Counted from the stretch's first letter, positions 15,857 through 24,626 are shown. The stretch is 41,611 nucleotides of DNA from Microbacteriaceae bacterium (GCA_024642605.1 JAHEAT010000003.1:1-41611), one strand, 5' to 3'. The notes: generated by a model not told the origin, from the letters alone. Program-made: numbers and translations.

Positions 15857-17242
15857 CTAGGAGTTGCCGTTCGCTTTCGCGTTGAGTGGCAATCTCAGTT
15901 CTAGTCGCAAGCCGCCAAGCGCGCTCTTCAGCAGAAAGAAGGTTCCGCCGTGCTTCGCAGCAATGGTGCGCATGATGGTCATGCCCAGCCCGTGTGTGCC
16001 TTGTTGCCGGTCGGCGAAAGGGTCGAAGCGTACAAAGCTGTCGATACCAAGCGTGTATAACGAATCGGGAAGTCCGGGGCCGCTGTCGTCGACGGTAAGC
16101 AGCGCCGTCTCTGAGTTCTCGAGAATCAAACCCACTCTCACGCGACTATCAGAAGGGGTGTGGCGACTCAGATTCGAGAAGATATTGCCAAGTAGTTGTT
16201 GCAGAAGTTCGGCATTACCCCAAATGTGCAGGTTGCGCACAAGGGTGACGGCCACCGCTCGCTCAGGCTCGAGTTCTTTAAAGTCATCAACCTGTTGCTT
16301 CAGCAGTGCGCTGAAATTAACAGCAGACATTGAGCGCTCTTCGAAGCCATGCACATCGCCAAGCTTCGCAAGCAATAGCAAGTCAGAAATAAGTTTGTCC
16401 ATGCGGGATACTTCGCCAGATATTCTCTCGAGCGCCTTTGCCTTAAAGGCTTTGTCGTCAGATTGCTTAGAGGCCAGCAAGTCGGCGTAACCCTTGATGA
16501 CCGTCAACGGAGTTCTGAGCTCGTGAGAGGCATCACCCATAAACTGCTGCATTGAATCTCGTGCGTTCTTCTCCACCGCGATCGAACGATTAAGGTTTTG
16601 CACCATCGCTTTGATTGCCTGGGTGAGCTGCAGAACTTCAGCCGAAGTGGGTGGCGACTGGAGGGCGATGTCGGTGCCAGCGGCAATCTCCACGGCACTT
16701 CGCGCAAGAGTCTCAATTGCCTTCAGGTCGCGTTTCACGAGAATCAAGATAATTCCGGTCGCCGACGCACCTGTGCCCAAGGTGAACCAGAATAGGAGCC
16801 AAAGATTGTTAACCAGTGCGTGGTTTGCGTCATCTAACGGGATGCTCAAGATAATGAAGTCTCCGGTATCTACCGAGACCGAACGAAAGCGATAGTTTTC
16901 TTCGCCAGCCATCGAAACCCCCATCGACTGGGCAAGGCGAATCTGTTGAGGGGTTGGGGCAGCCCTAAGAGTAGGTGCCGACGATGTCAATGCGCTCAGT
17001 TTTCCGTTGGTATCGAGAAGCGTTACATTCACCGAATATGCGCGGTCGGTGGCAAACTCGATGGCGGCCAAAATTTTGTCTGAAGTTACCTTTGATGTAT
17101 CTACCGAGATCGAATCAAGCACGTGGTCGTAGCGACCCACTTCGTTGTTGAAGGAGCTAAACGCTCCTAGCAACCCAATTGTTGCGCTGGAACAGACAGC
17201 GACAGCCGCAGCGCCAACTGCAACTCTGGTGCTCAGTCTCAT
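15857..17242 (-). CDS. sensor histidine kinase, two-component system
   Basis: A 461-residue membrane kinase. A transmembrane segment at about 8-30 and another near 146-170 flank an extracytoplasmic sensor of about 115 residues. A HAMP-like linker follows (about 171-225). The dimerisation domain has the phospho-accepting H240 in GDASHELRTPLTVIKGY. The ATPase domain has an N-box around NIFSNLSRHTP (353-363), a G1 box DDSGPGLP (385-392) and a G2 box GTHGLGMTI (415-423). The N-box lacks the usual NALKHTP wording, but both asparagines are present. It overlaps the upstream response regulator gene by four bases (ATGA). It resembles OmpR-partner kinases in architecture. The signal is unknown. Confidence 0.93.
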   Translation of the reverse strand: MRLSTRVAVGAAAVAVCSSATIGLLGAFSSFNNEVGRYDHVLDSISVDTSKVTSDKILAAIEFATDRAYSVNVTLLDTNGKLSALTSSAPTLRAAPTPQQIRLAQSMGVSMAGEENYRFRSVSVDTGDFIILSIPLDDANHALVNNLWLLFWFTLGTGASATGIILILVKRDLKAIETLARSAVEIAAGTDIALQSPPTSAEVLQLTQAIKAMVQNLNRSIAVEKNARDSMQQFMGDASHELRTPLTVIKGYADLLASKQSDDKAFKAKALERISGEVSRMDKLISDLLLLAKLGDVHGFEERSMSAVNFSALLKQQVDDFKELEPERAVAVTLVRNLHIWGNAELLQQLLGNIFSNLSRHTPSDSRVRVGLILENSETALLTVDDSGPGLPDSLYTLGIDSFVRFDPFADRQQGTHGLGMTIMRTIAAKHGGTFFLLKSALGGLRLELRLPLNAKANGNS

Positions 17243-17940
17243 GGTCTGTCCGAGATTTGAAAACCTACTCCGCGAACAGTGCGAATGCCTTCGAATTGTT
17301 GAGCTTGGAGTTTGCGTCTTAGGTACGAGATGTAAGTATCAACCACATTTGACTCGGTGTCGAAATCTATGCCCCAGACCTCTCGCAACAGAAATCTGCG
17401 AGAAAGCACTTTATTTTTGTTGAGCATCAAAGTCTGCAGCAAGTGATATTCGGTTGGCGAAAGATCGATTTCGACGTCATCGACAGTTACCTGATGGTAA
17501 TCGTCAAACATCTGAACCGAACCACACACCAATGCATCGCCCGACTCCTTCTTGCGGGTGCGTCGAAGAATCGCTTTTACCCTAAGCATCAATTCTTCCA
17601 AGCCAAACGGCTTGGTGAGATAGTCATCTGCGCCCAACTTGAGGCCCTGTGTGATGTCAGATCTTTCGTTTCGAGCGGTGAGCAAAATCACCGGAGTTTC
17701 GTCACCGTTGGCTCGCAGCTTCTCTAAGAATTCGTACCCGGATTGCCCCGGCATGTTGATGTCGCAAATGACCAGATCGGGGCTCTCTTTGCGCACCAGT
17801 TTCATTGCCTCATCGGCATCGGGGGCTTCGTAGGTGCCAAAACCGGCGATCCTGAAAGCGTCAGCGAGCATTTCGCGAAGGGTGTTCTCGTCATCGACTA
17901 CGAGAATCTTGGCTGAGCGTTCGATATCTGTTGCTGGCAT
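17239..17940 (-). CDS. OmpR/PhoB-family response regulator
   Basis: A 233-residue DNA-binding regulator. The receiver domain (about 10-125) has the acidic pair D16/D17, the phospho-acceptor D60 in LVICDINMPGQSG, T88 in ILLTARN and K110 in LTKPFG. The C-terminal winged helix (about 135-230) ends with SNVVDTYISYLRRKL and IRTVRGVGFQI, typical of the OmpR/PhoB class. It is the first gene of a leftward operon with the kinase. A TTCACA direct repeat at 18000-18016, about 60 bases upstream of the ATG, has the 11-bp spacing that such regulators bind, so autoregulation is plausible. Confidence 0.95.
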   Translation of the reverse strand: MPATDIERSAKILVVDDENTLREMLADAFRIAGFGTYEAPDADEAMKLVRKESPDLVICDINMPGQSGYEFLEKLRANGDETPVILLTARNERSDITQGLKLGADDYLTKPFGLEELMLRVKAILRRTRKKESGDALVCGSVQMFDDYHQVTVDDVEIDLSPTEYHLLQTLMLNKNKVLSRRFLLREVWGIDFDTESNVVDTYISYLRRKLQAQQFEGIRTVRGVGFQISDRP

Positions 17941-17999
17941 AGGTTTAGGTTAGCGTTGCACTGATGTAGGCCCTCTAATCTTTAAACTTGCCAATCCGC

Positions 18000-18016
18000 T
18001 TCACACAAAATTCACA
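18000..18016. promoter_or_regulatory. 11-bp-spaced direct repeat, PhoP/PhoB-like box
   Basis: TTCACA at 18000-18005 is repeated at 18011-18016, an exact 11-bp period. OmpR/PhoB-family regulators bind tandem 11-bp repeats; the Streptomyces PhoP half-site resembles GTTCACC. The repeat lies between the response regulator and the divergent exported protein. Confidence 0.5.
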
Positions 18017-18065
18017 TGATCGGCTACCAAAATTAGCGGGTAGGTTGTTAAAGAAAGTGGATGGA

Positions 18066-18674
18066 ATGAAGCCGAGCCCTAGAGCCAAAGTGGCACTATT
18101 ACTAGCTGCATGCTTGGCTATGTCTCCCCTGGCAGCGCTTTCTGCGAATGCAGAGACGCAGGTTGTCGTATCGAATTCAAGTTCACCCGATTCAGCCAGC
18201 TCGCCTGACTTCAAAAAGATTGACCGCTTTCATAAGCTCAACGACAGTTTCAAAACCAAGTGGTCAGTGCGCAAACCAAGTACAAACTTTAAGAAAGCTC
18301 TCAACGAGTTTAAACTCGCTTTGGGGGATTGGAAAAAAGTAAACGGCGCTTGGAACGACGCGCATACAGCAATAATTCAAACTTGCAACGACGTGGTGAA
18401 AGCAGCCAAAATCAACTTCAGTGCCGCTGTCACAGCCGCAAACACGGCATTTTCGTCGGCAGTTTCAGCCGCAAAAGGTTCAAAAGATGCTCCAGCTCTA
18501 AAGAAGGCCGCGCGCACAATTCGAGATGTTGCAGTTGCCGCTGCGGTGGTAAATCGAAACACAGCGATCTCGGCCGCCCAGGCAACTCGCGACGCCGAGT
18601 TGCTGCTGCTGGGAGCAAAGCCTCCAGCGCCGATAAAACCGGTTAGCGACGGCAAAGGTGGCGTAAAGCCATAA
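18066..18674 (+). CDS. small exported Ala/Lys-rich helical protein, unknown function
   Basis: About 202 residues. ATG 18066 is chosen because it places a signal peptide right at the N-terminus: KPSPRAK, a hydrophobic run and an ALSANA-A cleavage region. A GTG at 18057 is an alternative. The mature part has a Ser-rich start, then long amphipathic helices rich in Lys, Ala and Asn (KKALNEFKLALGDWKKVNG, FSAAVTAANTAFSSAVSAAK, AAAVVNRNTAISAAQATRDA), and a Pro/Gly tail. Helical bundling or cell-wall association is conceivable, but no family is recognised. It is divergent from the two-component operon, with the TTCACA repeat about 50 bases upstream, so it may be that system's target. There is one cysteine in the mature chain. 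Confidence 0.75.
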   Translation: MKPSPRAKVALLLAACLAMSPLAALSANAETQVVVSNSSSPDSASSPDFKKIDRFHKLNDSFKTKWSVRKPSTNFKKALNEFKLALGDWKKVNGAWNDAHTAIIQTCNDVVKAAKINFSAAVTAANTAFSSAVSAAKGSKDAPALKKAARTIRDVAVAAAVVNRNTAISAAQATRDAELLLLGAKPPAPIKPVSDGKGGVKP

Positions 18675-18707
18675 GCCAAGGTTTTCAGCTAAGTGGGCTA
18701 GGTTCGA

Positions 18708-19574
18708 CTATTCAACTTCGCTGGTTAGACGGTCGACGAGTTCTTGATACTTGTCGGCCGTTTGGCTAACCACTGTCGCTGGCAACTCAGGCGGTGTGGA
18801 GCCCTCGGCCTGATCCCAGTTTTCGGCAAGCCAGTTGCGCACGATCTGCTTGTCATAAGAGTCTTTGCGATCTCCGCGATCCCACGAGGCCTTCGACCAG
18901 AAGCGGCTCGAATCTGGGGTGAGCACTTCGTCGCCCAAGGTTATTTCGCCGGTTAGCGGGTCGCGGCCAAACTCAAACTTGGTGTCGGCGAGAATAAGCC
19001 CGGCTTTCTCGGCCAGCGCTGAAGCCTTGGCAAAAACCTGCAGCGAAAGGTCTCGAATCGCTTTGGCGTCGGCTTCGCCGATCAGTTCAACAACCCGCTC
19101 AAACGTGATGTTTTCGTCGTGTTCGCCAAGTTCGGCTTTAAAGGCCGGGGTAAAAATCGGTTCGGGCAGCTTGCCTCCGAAGGTTAGGCCTTCAGGTAAC
19201 GGAATTGAGCACACGGTTGAGCTGACCTGGTACTCCTTCCAACCCGAACCCGAGAGGTAGCCTCGCACGACGCATTCAATCGGAAACATGTCTAGCTTCT
19301 TGGCCACTGTGGCACGCCCGGCAAACTCAGCAGGTACCGGCAGTTCGTGTGACACGTGGTTGGCGACATCCAAGCGGTCAAACCACCAGTTGGTGAGTGC
19401 GGTTAGGTGTTTACCTTTACCAGGGATGGCCGGCTCGAGCACGTGATCGAAAGCACTTACGCGGTCTGAGGCCACCACCAGAATTAGGTGCGCGAAGGCA
19501 GGGTCGTTGTGCTCGTAGAGGTCGCGCACTTTGCCCGAGTAAACGTGGTGCCAGTCGGCGAGAGCGAGCGCCAT
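18708..19574 (-). CDS. purC: phosphoribosylaminoimidazole-succinocarboxamide synthase
   Basis: A 288-residue enzyme that joins aspartate to CAIR in an ATP-dependent step of purine synthesis. ATG 19574 is chosen because it overlaps the purD stop (TAATG) and gives MALALADWHHVYSGKVRDLYE, where SGKVRDLY is the ATP-binding start of SAICAR synthetase. VASDRVSAFD, PIECVVRGYLSGSGW and DTKFEFGRD are the expected substrate and metal motifs. The length fits the actinobacterial single-domain type. It is translated in tandem with purD. Confidence 0.96.
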   Translation of the reverse strand: MALALADWHHVYSGKVRDLYEHNDPAFAHLILVVASDRVSAFDHVLEPAIPGKGKHLTALTNWWFDRLDVANHVSHELPVPAEFAGRATVAKKLDMFPIECVVRGYLSGSGWKEYQVSSTVCSIPLPEGLTFGGKLPEPIFTPAFKAELGEHDENITFERVVELIGEADAKAIRDLSLQVFAKASALAEKAGLILADTKFEFGRDPLTGEITLGDEVLTPDSSRFWSKASWDRGDRKDSYDKQIVRNWLAENWDQAEGSTPPELPATVVSQTADKYQELVDRLTSEVE

Positions 19575-20842
19575 TAGTCGTGCTTCTCGGAGTCGGCAAC
19601 TTTTTGGGCGATGTCTTTGCGGTAGTGGCTGCCTTTGAGCTGAATCTTCTCTATGGCTTCGTAGGCGTGGTGGCGTGCTTTTGTGAAGCTGCAAGCCAGA
19701 GCGACGACGCTCAGCACTCGGCCACCGGTGGCAAGTAACTCGTCGCCCTCAACCTTGGTTGCGGCGTGCGCGATGCTGATGTGCTTGTCAGCTTCGGCGA
19801 GTGCAAGCCCGGTGATGGCTCGGTTTGGTGCCGATGAGTCGGGGTAGCCCTCCGAGGCGAGAACCACGGTGATCGCTACATCCTTGGTGAATTCTGGGGT
19901 GGGTGCCGAAGTCAGTTGACCGATAGCGGCTTTATGAAGCAGGCTGGCAAGCGGTGTCACGAGTCGGCGCAAAACCACTTGCGTTTCGGGGTCTCCGAAG
20001 CGTGCGTTGAATTCGATAACTCGGATGCCGCGCTCGGTAATGATGAGTCCGCAGTAGAGCAGGCCTACAAACGGAGCGCCTAAGCGAGCAAGTTCGTGAA
20101 TGGTTGGAAGTGCAACGGTGGCTTCGACCTCTTCTACGAAGCTCTCTGGCAGCCAAGGCAGAGGCGAGTAAGCACCCATGCCACCGGTGTTTGGGCCGGC
20201 GTCTCGGTCGTAGGCGCGCTTAAAGTCTTGGGCTGGGGTTAGTGGCAGAACGCTCTTGCCATCGCTCAAGAAGAACAGGCTGACCTCTTGGCCGTCTAGA
20301 AACTCTTCGACCAAAATGCCCAGGTCGATAAACTTGCGCGCGTGATCGAGTGCGGCGTCGCGGTCGCTGGTGACGATAACGCCCTTGCCGGCGGCTAAAC
20401 CGTCGGCCTTAATAACGTATGGAGCACCGAAGGCGGCCATAGCCGTTTCGACTTCTTCGATGGTCGAGCATTCGCGAGCCATGCCGGTGGGAACATCGGC
20501 GGCGGCCATAACCTCTTTGGCAAAAGACTTCGAACCCTCTAGTTCAGCAGCTTTCTGCGAAGGGCCGAAAACGGCAATCCCCTCGGCTCGAAGTGCATCG
20601 GAGACACCGGCCACCAGCGGGGCTTCTGGGCCAACGACAACTAGGTCGATTCCTGCTTCTTTGGCGAAGGCGGTTACGGCGGAGGGGGAGTTCGGGTCGA
20701 GGCTTGCAACAGTGCGCACCTCATCGGCGATGCCCGCGTTGCCAGGGGCAGCCACGATGTGCTCGGCCGGAGTACCGGTGGCTATGAGCGATTGGATGAT
20801 GGCGTGTTCGCGAGCGCCCTGGCCCAAAACGAGAATCTTCAT
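19574..20842 (-). CDS. purD: phosphoribosylamine-glycine ligase (GARS)
   Basis: A 422-residue ATP-grasp enzyme that joins glycine to phosphoribosylamine. ATG 20842 gives MKILVLGQGAREHAI, close to the family's GxGxREHA start, with CTTGGAG upstream; a longer frame to 20929 has no support. The ATP-grasp lid and metal motifs are visible: YVIKADGLAAGKGVIV, VEEFLDGQEVSLF, NTGGMGAYSPLP and RVIEFNARFGDPETQ. It is the first gene of the leftward purD-purC operon and is divergent from the SCP-like gene with a 52-base gap. Confidence 0.96.
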   Translation of the reverse strand: MKILVLGQGAREHAIIQSLIATGTPAEHIVAAPGNAGIADEVRTVASLDPNSPSAVTAFAKEAGIDLVVVGPEAPLVAGVSDALRAEGIAVFGPSQKAAELEGSKSFAKEVMAAADVPTGMARECSTIEEVETAMAAFGAPYVIKADGLAAGKGVIVTSDRDAALDHARKFIDLGILVEEFLDGQEVSLFFLSDGKSVLPLTPAQDFKRAYDRDAGPNTGGMGAYSPLPWLPESFVEEVEATVALPTIHELARLGAPFVGLLYCGLIITERGIRVIEFNARFGDPETQVVLRRLVTPLASLLHKAAIGQLTSAPTPEFTKDVAITVVLASEGYPDSSAPNRAITGLALAEADKHISIAHAATKVEGDELLATGGRVLSVVALACSFTKARHHAYEAIEKIQLKGSHYRKDIAQKVADSEKHD

Positions 20843-20894
20843 TGCTCCAAGTTTATTGGCACGGCGTCGCCCAAAACCTAGCGAGAATGTATCT

Positions 20895-21272
20895 GTGGCC
20901 AAACGCAAAATTAACCCGGATGCTGGCATCGCTGCCGTTCGCTCGGTGCTCGATGGTTCGGTAGAACGCGACGTGGCAAACCCAACTTTCGCGATGGCGG
21001 TGCGTTACCTGCTCGAATCTCTAGCCGAACTCAGACCGGGTAACACCGTTGAGGTGCGGGTGCCGCCGCTCGGCGCGACGCAGTGCGTTGAAGGGCCGAC
21101 TCATCGCCGTGGCACTCCGCCAAACGTTGTCGAAATGAATGCCACCACTTGGTTTGCGCTCGCGGTGGGCGAAACCACCTGGCGGCAGGCGGTTAGCGAA
21201 GCCAAGATTGTTGCCTCCGGAAGCCGTGCCGATATTTCGGAACTTTTGCCGTTGAACTTCGGGTTGAATTGA
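20895..21272 (+). CDS. bacterial SCP-ortholog (SCP_3-type) protein
   Basis: About 125 residues from the GTG at 20895, with weak GAGAA upstream. A longer in-frame stretch to 20370 lies antisense within purD and is rejected. The pattern ELRPGNTVEVRVPPLGATQCVEG followed by PNVVEMNATTWFALAVGETTW is that of the actinobacterial sterol-carrier-like (SCP_3) family found next to purine genes. Members may bind a hydrophobic ligand, but the function is unknown. It is cytoplasmic, with no signal peptide. The small membrane protein gene starts 3 bases after its stop. Confidence 0.8.
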   Translation: MAKRKINPDAGIAAVRSVLDGSVERDVANPTFAMAVRYLLESLAELRPGNTVEVRVPPLGATQCVEGPTHRRGTPPNVVEMNATTWFALAVGETTWRQAVSEAKIVASGSRADISELLPLNFGLN

Positions 21273-21275
21273 GCC

Positions 21276-21566
21276 ATGGCTAAAAAGAGCGCAACACCAA
21301 GAGAAACTCCAACCACTCTGCGCATTCGCAGAGCGCCGAAGTTCTTGCCGTTCATGTCGATCGGCACCATCTTCGGTTTAGTTCTGGCCTTTGTGCTGTC
21401 GACCTTGATACCTGCTGAAGCACAGGGCGGCACCAGCATCCTTGGGGTTTTGTTGGTCTATTTGGGCGGTGCGGGCTTTATGTCTGGAACCCTTATGGCT
21501 CTAGGCTTCGATTGGATTTCACGCACTCGCAGCAAAGAAGTTGAAGCCACTAAACTTAACGGGTAA
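21276..21566 (+). CDS. small membrane protein, two predicted TM segments, unknown function
   Basis: A 96-residue protein. A basic N-terminus (residues 1-24, KKSATPRETPTTLRIRRAPK) precedes a first hydrophobic segment at about 26-47 and a second at about 54-78, with a short loop PAEAQGGTS between. A cytoplasmic basic tail ends in RTRSKEVEATKLNG. Positive charge at both ends suggests both termini inside. It lies just after the SCP-like gene and 62 bases before purF on the same strand. I recognise no family; small proteins like this are common beside purF in actinobacteria. Confidence 0.7.
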   Translation: MAKKSATPRETPTTLRIRRAPKFLPFMSIGTIFGLVLAFVLSTLIPAEAQGGTSILGVLLVYLGGAGFMSGTLMALGFDWISRTRSKEVEATKLNG

Positions 21567-21628
21567 CGGGCCAGCAATGGTGCTAAATCAAGCCCAAAAA
21601 ACGCTCCTACTTGAACGGGGAACAGCCC

Positions 21629-23170
21629 TTGCTTCGTGGCGACGGACTTTTGAATCACGACCTTCTACCCGATGAGAAGGGTCCACAAGATCAATGTGGC
21701 GTATTCGGCGTTTGGGCACCCGGTGAAGAAGTAGCCAAGCTCACCTTCTTCGGCCTATATGCACTTCAGCACCGCGGCCAAGAATCGGCCGGTATCGCCA
21801 CCTCAGATGGCAAGAAACTTTTGGTTTACAAAGACATGGGTTTGGTTTCGCAGGTCTTTAGCGAGAGCGCCCTAGAGAGCCTCACCGGCCACATCGCCGT
21901 CGGACACAACCGTTATTCAACAACCGGCTCTTCGTCTTGGCGCAACGCGCAGCCTACGCTTGGCCGCACCGCTTTTGGCACAGTGGCTTTGGGCCACAAC
22001 GGTAACCTCACCAACACCGCCGACCTACTCGAGATGTTGCGCGACCGCTACCCAAACCAAACCGACAACGAAATCACCGGTGGTAACACCACCGACACCG
22101 CAGTGCTCACCGCGCTTCTCGCCGGCGACGCCGACCACACTCTCGAAGCCACCGCGCTCGAGTTGCTGCCCAAGGTCAAGGGTGCTTTCTGCCTCGTCTT
22201 CATGGATGAAACTACGCTTTACGCCGCCCGCGACCCTCAGGGTGTTCGCCCTCTAGTGCTTGGCCGTTTGGAACGAGGCTGGGTGGTTGCGTCGGAGTCG
22301 GCCGCACTCGACATAGTTGGTGCTTCGTTCGTGCGCGAAATTGAACCGGGCGAACTGATCGCCATCGACGAGAACGGCCTGCGTTCTTCTAAGTTCGCGA
22401 ACGTCAAGCGTGCCGGTTGCGTGTTCGAATACGTTTACCTGGCCCGCCCCGACACCGCCATCAATGGCAAAAACGTTTATGACGCTCGCGTTCAGATGGG
22501 CCGCACCCTTGCCCGCGAGTATCCGGTTGATGCTGACCTCGTTATTCCAACACCCGAGTCGGGCACGCCAGCCGCAATTGGCTACTCGCAGGAGTCGGGC
22601 ATTCCGTTTGGTCACGGTTTGGTGAAAAACGCCTACGTTGGTCGAACCTTCATTCAACCTTCGCAAACCATTCGCCAGCGCGGTATTCGCCTGAAGCTCA
22701 ACCCGCTGAAAGAAGTTATTCGCGGCAAGCGCATCATCGTTATCGACGACTCGATTGTTCGAGGCAACACCCAGCGCGCGCTCGTGCAGATGCTTCGTGA
22801 GGCAGGTGCCGCAGAGATTCACGTGCGCATCTCTTCGCCACCGATTACCTGGCCTTGCTTCTACGGCATCGATTTTGCAACCCGCGCCGAACTGATTGCC
22901 ACCGGCCTCGGGGTTGAAGATGTTCGTGCATCGATTGGTGCAGATAGCCTCGGCTACCTCACCAAAGATGGCATGATCGCCGCCACCGGCCAGCAGGAAC
23001 GCGAGCTCTGCACCGCCTGCTTTACCGGCGCGTATCCGATTGAACTGCCGACTGCCGATCGCCTGGGCAAAAACCTACTAGAACGCACCGAAGACCCAGC
23101 CGCTTGCAACCCTGGCCCCGACAGCGAACTCGATTCGGTGATTCAAGCAGCCGAGAGCGAGTCGAACTAA
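21629..23170 (+). CDS. purF: amidophosphoribosyltransferase (glutamine PRPP amidotransferase)
   Basis: This makes phosphoribosylamine from PRPP and glutamine, the committed step of purine synthesis. TTG 21629 is chosen because GGGGAA (21617-21622) sits upstream; TTG 21611 and TTG 21650 are alternatives. The Ntn catalytic cysteine is C23 in QDQCGVFGVWAPG, so the first 22 residues would be a propeptide removed on maturation. The glutamine domain has YALQHRGQESAGIA and HNRYSTTG. The PRPP motif is VIDDSIVRGNTQRAL. Cysteines in AGCVFEYV, TWPCFYGI and ELCTACFTG match the four ligands of the 4Fe-4S cluster of the Bacillus-type enzyme, suggesting oxygen sensitivity. The purM gene starts immediately after the stop. 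Confidence 0.95.
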   Translation: MLRGDGLLNHDLLPDEKGPQDQCGVFGVWAPGEEVAKLTFFGLYALQHRGQESAGIATSDGKKLLVYKDMGLVSQVFSESALESLTGHIAVGHNRYSTTGSSSWRNAQPTLGRTAFGTVALGHNGNLTNTADLLEMLRDRYPNQTDNEITGGNTTDTAVLTALLAGDADHTLEATALELLPKVKGAFCLVFMDETTLYAARDPQGVRPLVLGRLERGWVVASESAALDIVGASFVREIEPGELIAIDENGLRSSKFANVKRAGCVFEYVYLARPDTAINGKNVYDARVQMGRTLAREYPVDADLVIPTPESGTPAAIGYSQESGIPFGHGLVKNAYVGRTFIQPSQTIRQRGIRLKLNPLKEVIRGKRIIVIDDSIVRGNTQRALVQMLREAGAAEIHVRISSPPITWPCFYGIDFATRAELIATGLGVEDVRASIGADSLGYLTKDGMIAATGQQERELCTACFTGAYPIELPTADRLGKNLLERTEDPAACNPGPDSELDSVIQAAESESN

Positions 23171-24283
23171 GTGACCCAACCAAATGCATACGCCGCCGCG
23201 GGCGTAGACACCGAAGCCGGCGACCTTGCCGTAGAGCTGATGAAGCGTGCCGTTGGTGCAACTCACAACGATTTGGTGGTTGGTGGGCTCGGTGGTTTTG
23301 CCGGCATGCTCGACGTTTCTTTTCTAAAGTCGTTTGAACGCCCTCTGCTCGCAACCTCAACTGACGGCGTCGGAACCAAGGTTGCGATCGCTCAGGCAAT
23401 CGATAAGCACGACACCATCGGCCAAGACCTGGTTGGCATGGTCGTTGACGACATCGTGGTGGTTGGCGCAAAGAGCTTGTTCATGACCGACTACATTGCC
23501 TGCGGAAAAGTGGTGCCCGAGCGCATCGCCGACATAGTGCGCGGAATCGCCGAGGCTTGCGGGCAAGTTGGAGTTGCGCTGGTCGGTGGCGAAACGGCTG
23601 AACACCCAGGCCTCCTAGGCCCAGACGACTACGACGTTGCTGGTGCAGCGGTTGGCGCGGTTGAGGCATCGAAGTTGCTCGGCACTCACAAGGTTCAGGT
23701 TGGCGATATTGTGCTTGGCATGCAGTCGAGCGGGCTTCACTCCAACGGCTACTCGCTGGTTCGCAAGATCGTTGCCGACAGCAAGCTCGACTACAACAAG
23801 ACGGTGGCCGAGTTCGGTGCGCTTTCTCTTGGCGAAGTCTTGCTAGAGCCAACTCGTCTTTACACTGGAGTTCTTAACACCCTGCTCGAAAGTGAACTCG
23901 GCAACGGTGTGCACGCCATGAGCCACATCACCGGCGGCGGTATCGCAGCCAACCTGTCGCGTGTGTTGCCAACTGGCGTTAGCTTAGATGTCGACCGCTC
24001 AACTTGGAGCCCACAAGACGTGTTTCGCGTGCTCGCCAGTTGGGGAGGTTTCTCGCTCGAATCGGTCGAAGGCACCTGGAATCTCGGGCTGGGGCAGGCT
24101 CTCGTGGTTGATGCCGCTGCGGCCGCCAACATCACGGCCAAACTTAACGCTCTAGGCGTTCACACCTGGCAACTCGGTGAAATCAATCATGCTGCGGCCA
24201 ACGCTGCCGAACAGGGTTACATCACAAACGCTAAAGGCGTGGATGGTGGGGCTGTGCGCCTGGTTGGCGCATACGCGCACTAA
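23171..24283 (+). CDS. purM: phosphoribosylformylglycinamidine cyclo-ligase (AIR synthetase)
   Basis: A 370-residue enzyme that closes the imidazole ring of purines using ATP. The GTG at 23171 directly follows the purF stop. LLATSTDGVGTKVAIAQ, VGMVVDDIVVVGAK, ALVGGETAEHPG, LGMQSSGLHSNGYSLVR and MSHITGGGIAANL are the family's ATP and substrate motifs. The usual N-terminal YAAAGVD start is present. The length is slightly above the usual 345. It is transcribed with purF and ends 19 bases from the convergent DUF3073 gene. Confidence 0.96.
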   Translation: MTQPNAYAAAGVDTEAGDLAVELMKRAVGATHNDLVVGGLGGFAGMLDVSFLKSFERPLLATSTDGVGTKVAIAQAIDKHDTIGQDLVGMVVDDIVVVGAKSLFMTDYIACGKVVPERIADIVRGIAEACGQVGVALVGGETAEHPGLLGPDDYDVAGAAVGAVEASKLLGTHKVQVGDIVLGMQSSGLHSNGYSLVRKIVADSKLDYNKTVAEFGALSLGEVLLEPTRLYTGVLNTLLESELGNGVHAMSHITGGGIAANLSRVLPTGVSLDVDRSTWSPQDVFRVLASWGGFSLESVEGTWNLGLGQALVVDAAAAANITAKLNALGVHTWQLGEINHAAANAAEQGYITNAKGVDGGAVRLVGAYAH

Positions 24284-24302
24284 GCCAAAGGGCTCGGGGG
24301 CT

Positions 24303-24593
24303 CTAGTCTTTGTTTTCTAGGCCGTCATCGTCGACATCGCCGAGTTGATCGCGAACCTCATCGACCTCTTCGGTTTCGATAACGTCTTCAAGTTCGGCAA
24401 CGGTTTCGCCGGTTTCACCACCGGTGGCTTCGGCATCTTCTTCGGGATAAAGGTCGGCCCACTTGTCGATAAGTTCGTTCTCGGCCGAGGCAGCCAACTC
24501 GCGTTCAAGAGCGGTGAGGTCTACATCTGGGCTGAAATACTTGAGTTCGCGAGCAACTTTGGTGTGCTTCGCCTTTTGACGGCCACGCCCCAT
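24303..24593 (-). CDS. DUF3073 domain-containing protein
   Basis: A 96-residue protein. The first 35 residues (MGRGRQKAKHTKVARELKY followed by FSPDVDLTALERELA) match the actinobacterial DUF3073 signature. They are basic and then turn into a strongly acidic tail rich in Glu and Asp (about 55-96). This charge split is typical of the family, whose function is not known. There is no signal peptide or membrane segment. The gene is convergent with purM and downstream of the crcB genes on the same strand. An inverted repeat at 24627-24644 separates it from them. Confidence 0.9.
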   Translation of the reverse strand: MGRGRQKAKHTKVARELKYFSPDVDLTALERELAASAENELIDKWADLYPEEDAEATGGETGETVAELEDVIETEEVDEVRDQLGDVDDDGLENKD

Positions 24594-24626
24594 GGCGAGC
24601 CCCCTAACAGATAAATGAACGACAAA

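Noticed and set aside
20370..20894. Long in-frame extension upstream of the SCP-like gene
   Set aside because: It lies antisense inside purD, whose motifs are intact; the family start fits GTG 20895.
22253..22822. Minus-strand frame of 189 codons inside purF
   Set aside because: It is a mirror frame of a well-conserved gene, with no family pattern and no ribosome site.
24284..24302. Terminator between convergent purM and the DUF3073 gene
   Set aside because: GGGCTC occurs as a direct rather than an inverted repeat; no stem with a T run could be drawn.
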